This document shows positions 37,801 to 46,800 of a stretch of 64,000 nucleotides of DNA, piece after piece. The notes beneath the pieces are model-generated. The model was not told the DNA's origin. It made no database searches and was given only the letters and a program-made list of their open reading frames with translations. Source of the DNA: Pomphorhynchus laevis. Taxonomy: Eukaryota; Acanthocephala; Palaeacanthocephala; Echinorhynchida; Pomphorhynchidae. How positions within the stretch are numbered: the stretch's first letter is position 1; each line of letters starts with the position of its first letter. The stretch spans positions 62,001-126,000 of the forward strand of contig WNNJ02002733.1 in NCBI GenBank assembly GCA_012934845.2, in the 5' to 3' direction. Position numbers and translations under genes: made by a program.

Positions 37801-40800
37801 TATACTAGCTAGCATCTTGAATTCAAGGTTAACCGCATATGCCTGGCCCTGGCAACTCTACCCGTCAACCTTGGTGAGATTTGACTATACCTTGCTATCA
37901 AAATGGCCATTCCAGCAGTGAGTTAATCTCTATCCAGATAAAATGATCTAATGGGGCGGTTGCAAGAGAAATGCAGTCTGAACCCGTACGAGATTGCAGA
38001 TCCGCTTTTCGCCATTGCGATTGAACAATGATCGTCCTGTCCGTTGTCTCCGGTTCCGTAGGACCTGAACACTCAAGTACGATAGATCGTACCACAACAG
38101 GTCTCCAAGTTTCAATGTCTTTCTCAAAACTGCGGAACGAATATATACAGATCTCGTTTGTTGGCACGAGTCTGGAGCTTTTTTACATACATTGCCGATT
38201 AGGGCGGTTGACACCCGCATGGTGGACACTACTTTCACAATATCGATTGGTATGCGATTGGAAGTTCCTATTGCTAAAGAGTTTGTGGCGACAAGTCAGA
38301 TGCGTTCGGCAACCACGCCTTAGACTGTGACAAGGCAAGGCACAATCGTCATACAAATATAAACAAAATGCTGAAAACAAGCGCTATGTAGCGCCGAAAG
38401 CCCATGCCGATTAAAGCCGAGCGGCCTTGTGCGTAACGATGACAAGCCTCCCGATGGTTGTTCGTTAATGCCATGGACATGCGGCCTTTGCTTGGTGTGG
38501 GACTACACTTGCCCAAACACCATAGCCGCTAGCTACGCTATGTATGCTGCCAACGGTGCCGAAAAGATGGCAGGACTCGCCGAAACACGAAAAATCGCAA
38601 AATATACATGCACCGATCAACTAACATATGAATTTCAGCCAAAAACAATTGAAACATGCGGCACATACGGCCTAGCAACCATATACTTTATGGCACGCTT
38701 GTCAGGGATCCCGAGTTGAGCAACAGGATGTGGAAGACCTGGTAGATATCTAATGCAGCGGCTGAGAGTAGCTGTTTGGCGAGAAAACGCTGCTTGCTTT
38801 ATGAAGGCAATGATGATAAAACTATAGGACAATTTTTAATCGACCTGTTGTTTTTCTTTTCCTGTTTTTCTTAATCATTTTGTTTTCTTCAGAATATTTA
38901 CTAAATAATTTACTAATCGGTTCATATCTACTTAGACGTATTACTAAAAATGTGTAATTTATAATTTAAATGTAATTTTTATTGTAATATATAATTCACA
39001 TTTTGCACATATTCAACTTTGATAATATGTATGCATCAAAGCACAAAACAACCTTTAAAGATTGAATAAACTTTACACATCAACTATCATTACAACCATT
39101 AAAGATTAAAGTTTGACCTTCAGCAAGATCTATTTTAGTTATTGCAATTCCAAGGATTATCGATCGTAAGTGTTATATACATTTTTTTAAGATAAAACTT
39201 TATTTGCAAGCCAATAATAAATTTTAATTACAACCCAATAATATACCATTTCTTCAATGTTGGCTCTAGATAGGAAGAAACTTCTAAAATACTTGCAGTT
39301 GTAAATTATAGTATATAGCAAAAGTATTCCATCTTCGTTGCATAATAACGAACTGCAGAGATTTTGGCAAAGCTCCATTGATTTATTCTGCTCACAATAA
39401 ACGGATTTAGTTTCTCCGTTATCTAAACATTTCTGATGTTAGACGATTTCTTAAAAGCAAGTTAGAAAGCTACTTTCAGCTATAAATAGTTGTTGTAGAG
39501 ACTTTCGATATTTGTTATCGTTAGCTGTAGGCCAATGTATAAGCAGACAAAAGAAATGAGTTGATAGTTGGCAAGCATCTGGCAAACGATACGGAATTTC
39601 AGTAGAATCCTGCCACGTTATCGTGTTATAAAATCCTTCTGTTTGGTAAATATAAAAATGTTTTTTTTTAATTGAAGCTCATTTCACTTACTCCTCGCAC
39701 GAAAAAGCAAACCTTCTTCTTGATATAAAAGCGATAATGATTGAGCAGAAAATGTTTGTAAAATATTCATTACAAATTTATTCGTCATTGAACTATTGCT
39801 AAAGTCAAATTATTATAAATCAAATTATTTAAAAAATAGTTGATAAATCAACAAAAATGATAAACTATTGCACTTTATAATAAAGTGCATCACTTATAAA
39901 ATTACACATTCCGTCACAAAGAATCAAATGCATCAATTTTTATCGTGATACGTTATTTAGACATGTACAAAATATTCGCATGGACAATTAATTTAGCAAA
40001 TATCATTATAAACAAAAATATTTAAATGTTTGATATTTCGATGACCGGTATATTACAGAGAATAAATCAATATTCTGTTAATGAAGATTATAAGATCAAA
40101 ATTTTGAATATCGCTATTTTACAGCGAACAATTTAGGCTTCCTATTTACATTTAAACATTAAATAATAAATAACTTTATATATTTATTAATATTTAAAAA
40201 AATATTATTAATACAATTTTATTAACACAATTGAATTTCTTTAATGACGTCATTCTGCACATTGTTTAAATCCTAGGATTAAAACAATTTACAGAATAAA
40301 GTCATAAAAAAAATTAATTGTATAAATGACTGCAAAATTAAACATTGATGCATTAACGAAATTAAATAAATATCCAGGAACAATCATATTGAATGGCAAC
40401 AAAAATTATTTTGATATTTCAAAAATGCTAGTAACTACTAGCATCTCCAGAAAATTAACATAAAACACAAAAAAATCACATAAATAAAGTTTCTTGTCGG
40501 TATGTGCTCTGATGCTGGAATAAAAAGTAATATTTTCTTTTGTAGAGCCCGTAGCAAGCAAAAACGAAACAATGCCACACAAAAAAAAACAAAAAATGCA
40601 CAACAAAAGTAGAAAAAAAAATATTTATTCATAAAAAGAAACAACATGAACAAAATTCAAAGAAAAAAGAACACAATTTGCATGAAGAAGCTAGTAGTTA
40701 CTAGCGAAATTTCAAAATAATTCTTGTCGTACAAGAAACTTCATTTATGTGATTTTTATTTCATTTTATGTTAATTTTCTGAAGATGTTAGTAGTTACTA

Positions 40801-43800
40801 GCGAAATATCTAAATAATTTTTGTTGTCGTTTAATTTATTGTTCCTGGATATAAAGATCAGGATGGATATAATTAAATATATAATAAAATCATGAATCGA
40901 TATAATAAAATCATGAAATTATTATTACAAGCCTACAACGCGAAAAGCGAAATGTTTCGCTTATATTAACCAAGACGGTCATCTTCTTTATATTTGAGTT
41001 GATCAATACAAACGAAATCAATTATAGACGCTAAATTAATATACATTTTGATTTGTTGATTTATTTCCTTTAGTTACCTAAAATAATATGTTAAGGTGTG
41101 TCATAATAATTTTTAGCCTCTAAATATGATAACTACATAAAATATGAATTTATAAAATGAATTTTGGAATGCGAATGGATTTAGCATTAAAAATAATTAT
41201 ATTTCAATAATTTTAAATATAATTATTATGCAATAAAATAAATTTTAACAAAAACGAAATTAACTTATAGCTATAATTCACTTTTTAAAATTTTGAAGTA
41301 TTCCATGTAATTGTCTATGTGATTAAATTTTCCGGTGATTCTGCTTTTATTTATGTTTGGCTCTAACTAATTTAGCTTTAATTTTGCAAAATAGAGTTCA
41401 TTATTTTACAGTATTTAGAAAACAAATTAAAGAACTTAATTTGGTAATTATGCTGTTATTTGTAAGATACGTAAAAGCGATTATCAGTAACTAATTTGTT
41501 TCTAATTTATAGCAAAATAAATAAACATGAGAATAATAAAATATGTCCTTAATATTATTTTAAATTAATAATTTTAAATAATATTAATGATTAATTAATA
41601 TTTATTTATAATTAATTACCTGGCATTAATGAGCTTTTTATGTATTTTTTATTTTAATTGCTCAAGTGTAAGTGGTCTCTGCTCATGCAGCGAATAAAAC
41701 AATCCAAAACGATTTGTTCAATTTAAAGTTTATATTTTTGTAAGTCAAAAACTGTCAGAAATTTAGTTGGACAGTTTAAGATATGCATACATTCAATAAT
41801 GTATGTTTTGATTTGTGTTTTTTAAATTATAAATCTTTCAATAACAGCAGTTAATCAACAAAATATCAATTTTACTAATAAAACTATTTCGTAAAACTGT
41901 TCACGAAACTCAAATAAACCTATCGAATAACTTTCGTAAGCTAGTACATGTACCAATACACGCATGTGTTTTAATAATAAATTTATACCGTGGAAACGGT
42001 ATACCGATCAATTTTAAGGAAAAGAATAATTTTTAATAGCTAACAAATTGGGATAGTAAATATACGAAACAAATAAACTTTTATATAGCCAACCTCATTT
42101 TATCATTGAATATTGCATCACAAAGATACTGTGATAATTGTGAGTCGATACCAAAACGCTGTGACGTAATACAGAGCAATAAAAATGCTTCAATTTCTAT
42201 TGCAACGTCAATGCTATCACTAAAATAAATTGAAGTTTAATTAAAAACAACAAATACTTAAAAAATGGGTTAATTTTAAGTAATTTATAAGTATTAATTA
42301 ATTAAAATATAATTTGGTTTGTGCTTTAAGATCATTATAACTTAAATTTTAAAAGGTATCGACAAGTCTAAACAGGACGCGGTGTAGCAAGATAACTATG
42401 TGAACTACTTTAAGCATACCGTCGTTTTATTCCAAAGGAATAACGACAAAGCTTTGATAATCATATGTTCAATGGCTTGCATCAACCTTGAAATAAAACA
42501 GATTGTCTTACTCTCAAGTAGGTTGAGTTAAGATGATCGCTCTATAAATATGATAACTCTCTTGCTCGCACACTTAGTGCAAGTGAGCTAAATATACTAA
42601 ATATTTGCTTGCGTTTCTTTTGCTGGTAATGACAATATCTCTCTATCAACCGTTTATGCAAATTAACGAACAGATCCTTAATTCTATGTTATTTAATATT
42701 AGGATATGAAGCTATACTTTTTCACATTATGTGGTCAAGTGTAGACAAACTACATTATTTATTAGTTATAGACAAACTACATTATTTATTCATAAAGATT
42801 TTCCGCTAATGATTTTAAACTTATTATTTTACTATTTTCTGCTTAATGTTATTTTTATAGTAACCTAGTTTAAAATATGTATCTATTAAATTATTTAAAT
42901 GAGTTAAAGAAAGCCAATATCATTACATATTGTTGCAATTCTTAAAATTTCATTATTTAATGTATTATATTTTATATTATATGGTATGCATGAATGCTCA
43001 TGCAAGAATATGTTTCTTGTAAATTTAAATATGTCATCTTTACGATAAAAATTAAAAGTAGTTTTATTTAATGTTAATTTAATGTTCATATCAAGATATA
43101 TACTTTCTTTATCATTAATATTGGTTTTATTAAGAATAAGGCTACCTGGATAAATTAGTTCGCTTATTGAATAAAAATTCGCTTTATTAAATAAAACATT
43201 TTCACTCAAGAGTTCAATTAATAATTAATAATTAATAATAATTATTAATTATTAAATAATTAATAATTGTTGCATAAGATAAATGATAAATAATGCTAAA
43301 TGTAGCTGATGCATTATTTGAGGTATGCCATTGATTAAAACATATTTTTTTGTTATATTTCCAACGTTATTTTTCACATGGTAATAATATTATGATATAT
43401 ACCTTCTTTATCATCATTAATATTGGTTTTATTAAGAATAAGGCTATCTGTATAAATTTGTTCACTAATTGAATAAAAATTATTAGAATTAAATACACAT
43501 ATATCATCAATGTATCGAAACATATATTTCATATATTTATATTGTTTAGATTTAGCTTTTTACACAGTTATGAACAAATTCATATTCTATAAAGCTTAAA
43601 AACAAGTCAGCTATAATTGGGCTACTATTACCACCCATTGGAACACCTTTTACTTGTCTAAATATAGATGTCCCTACTTTTAAATAATTTTGATTTATCA
43701 AAATATTTAACGATTCTATTAATTCAATTTTATCGATATATTTATATTTACTTGGTGGTTTAATTTTTGTTAGATAGGCGCTATAGTTATTATAGCATAT

Positions 43801-46800
43801 ATATTTTCGGAATATAAGATAAATTAATTTTTCTAATGCATCTTTAATATCCGCTAAATCTAAATTTATACAAAGCGTACAAAAATCGTACGTATTTATA
43901 TTCTGAAAATTTTTTCTTTTGTGTGTTCTAAAAATTCTTTTGTTGAATTAATACTGAAATAGTGTTTTATACCAGTATTAATTTCGATTACCTTGCAATA
44001 TTTTTTAAAGTGTGCTTTAATTACTTTAAGTATTTTATTCATATAGACAGAAAGTGGTTTTAATGTACATTTAAACGCACTACATATAAACCTAGGTTTT
44101 ATTGGATTTTTATGTAATTTTGGATTCCAATATAATATAGGTATAGTTTTATTATCTAATTCAACCTTTATACCCTTTTTATCCATTATAGAACAGTGAC
44201 TTGTAATAATTGTTTCTAAACTCAACTCACTACGTTCATATGTTGGATTTACATTTAAATCATAAGAATTAACCTCTTTCACTAGTATATCGTAATAAAG
44301 CTTTTTGCATATGAAGACAAAGTTATTACTAGCTTTATCAATAGTTGTTATTATATAGTTATCCTTTAATTTAGTAAGTTCTGTATACATATCTTTATTA
44401 ATTTTATATTTCCATTTTTAATTGTTTGTTATTTTTATTTTCTCTCTAATTTGATCTAATTATAAGTTTTCCAAATGATTATCTTTGATGTGTTTAAGCT
44501 TTTACTATTAATCAACTTATCAATGTTATGTCATTATATAACGAATTGTAAATGTTTATCTTTGACGTATATAAGTTTTCACTATTAATCAGCTTACCAA
44601 AGTAAGCATTTAAGTCATTACATACCGAATTGTAAATTTTATTTCTATCATTATTATTTAATCTATTTTAAATTTCTATAGAATTTATTAGATTAATAAA
44701 TATTATTATATATTAATAATATTTATTAATATATATTTAATAATATATATATTAATATATAATAAATATATAAATATATAATATATAATAAATATTATTA
44801 TATTAATTTTATTAGATTATTATTCTATAGATTTCAATTAATCTATCTAATTATTTAATCTAATTTGAAGCGAACATGCGAGACCGAACATGAATGGTTT
44901 TGGTCACTCCAAATTAACCTATTTAAAGAATGTTTGCTCGAAATACTCGGGTATCTGCCTGATGATCCTGCATCTGCCTGATGATACTGAAGCCATGAAA
45001 TTAGTCTCGCTACCGAGTAAACTTAGAGGACTTGGCATACGGGAATCTGGGTCATGTAGCAATAATTCGGATTACACCAATTCTATTAGAATATGCTCGC
45101 CTATTATGCATGACGTTTCATGACCCGAACTGTTAAAAATACAGAAAGAAATTATTAAACACATAAGATTCGAGAATAAGATTGATGCACAAATTCGACG
45201 CAAACAGATAATAGATTCTTCCGACATAGATTTGAGCACAATACTAATCAACGCTGGTAGAGTTGGTGCATATGCATGGCTGAGTTACTCCACTGACGCA
45301 AAAGGCATGTTTCTCTATTCGCAAGAGTTTAAAGATGCTCCGGTGGCGCGATATGACTGGCAAACGATTGACACAAGAAGAGAATGTGAATGCAGGAATC
45401 ATCATGATCTCACAGGTATGCTATCATGCCGGACGGGTTGAGAGACAATTATTCGACACAATGCTATACGCGATGGACTTGCACGTCAACTAAAAAAGAT
45501 ATGACGTCACTCTTTCACCGAACCGACATTACGAAACGTTCCGAATAACGTAAAATTTGATTCAATTACCACGACTCGAGATAAAGAAGCAAGATCAGAC
45601 ATAATGTGCAATAGACTATTTGGACAAATCACGGAGCGATCATTTATGAACATCTGCGTTTACAACTCATCAGCCCCGTCATACTCCTTAAATCACATGC
45701 CATACGCATTTAAATACCACGAAGAAAGAAAAAGTCTAAATACAGCGAACGGATTACAAGTATAAAAAGAGCGTCTTTCCATCCATTTATAATGTCCACA
45801 CTTGAGGGACTTGAAATAACAGCTAACCATATTTTTAAAACGAATAGCAGGAAAATATTCACTGCAAAACACGAAACCTTATTCTGCCACTATACATCCT
45901 TAGAGATGCCGTTTATCCCTGATATTGGCACGTATAAATTCAACGACAATGCGAGGTGGATTCTGCGCTTCATTCGAAAACGACAAAAATCATAGTTAGA
46001 AACACTTCCTAGCTCCACAACTTTGATTAATGACACATCAATTTAAATTATTTATTTGATTTATTTGTTTATAACATTGTTTATTTGTTTATGTGCATAA
46101 AGATCTTTTAGCTTATTATCACTTAAAAGTTGTTTTAATATTTCTAATTGTTCATTTATATACATATCTTTTTTAATATTTTTAACTCTATTTTTCCTAT
46201 TCCTTTTATCACCATGACTTCTTGGTTTGCGTTTAACCGGATTATTATAATATAGTTGTTTATTATGTATTATACTACTTCTGCCAATTCCTTGTACCAC
46301 GTCATTCAATCCTAATGGGTACATGGAATTAAGCGTTTTAATCCAAAAATCTTCTTTTTCTAATAGCTTTTGATTAAAAACTATTAGAAATATAAAAAAC
46401 TATTAAAGTTTTTTTTTCTAAAAAATTAAAGACAGCAGAAATGTTCACTATATTGAACGTTTCTTGAGTGTTTTTAAATTGTTTTTCAACTCATTTTATT
46501 AGAATCCTAAAGCAGCTTTTCAATGCATACAAAATCGTTATGGTATGATTTGAACACTGAAAAAAATTCATTAAGTACATAAATATCTAGTTTTGAATAT
46601 TTTAATGTAAAAGAAATTCTTCAATCTATATAACTATAATTGCAGTATCGGGAAACTGTTGTAAAATGGTTATTCATATAATTGTCAACAATATTAAATC
46701 AAAAAAGGTCTTAATTTTTGACTTTAAGTAAAAATAATTAAATAGGACTCGCTTCATAAACCGATAACTTTAAAAAATAATGAGCATTATATTAATAATT

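Noticed and set aside
41300-41400. Another possible dymeclin exon (NYMEYFKILK-like reading)
   Set aside because: The exon 4 to exon 5 junction is already in phase without it, and the similarity is weak.
41690-41760. Possible dymeclin exon (IVLDCFIRCM-like reading, minus strand)
   Set aside because: No splice acceptor is available in frame, and exon 5 at 39798-39692 supplies this part of the protein with correct phases.
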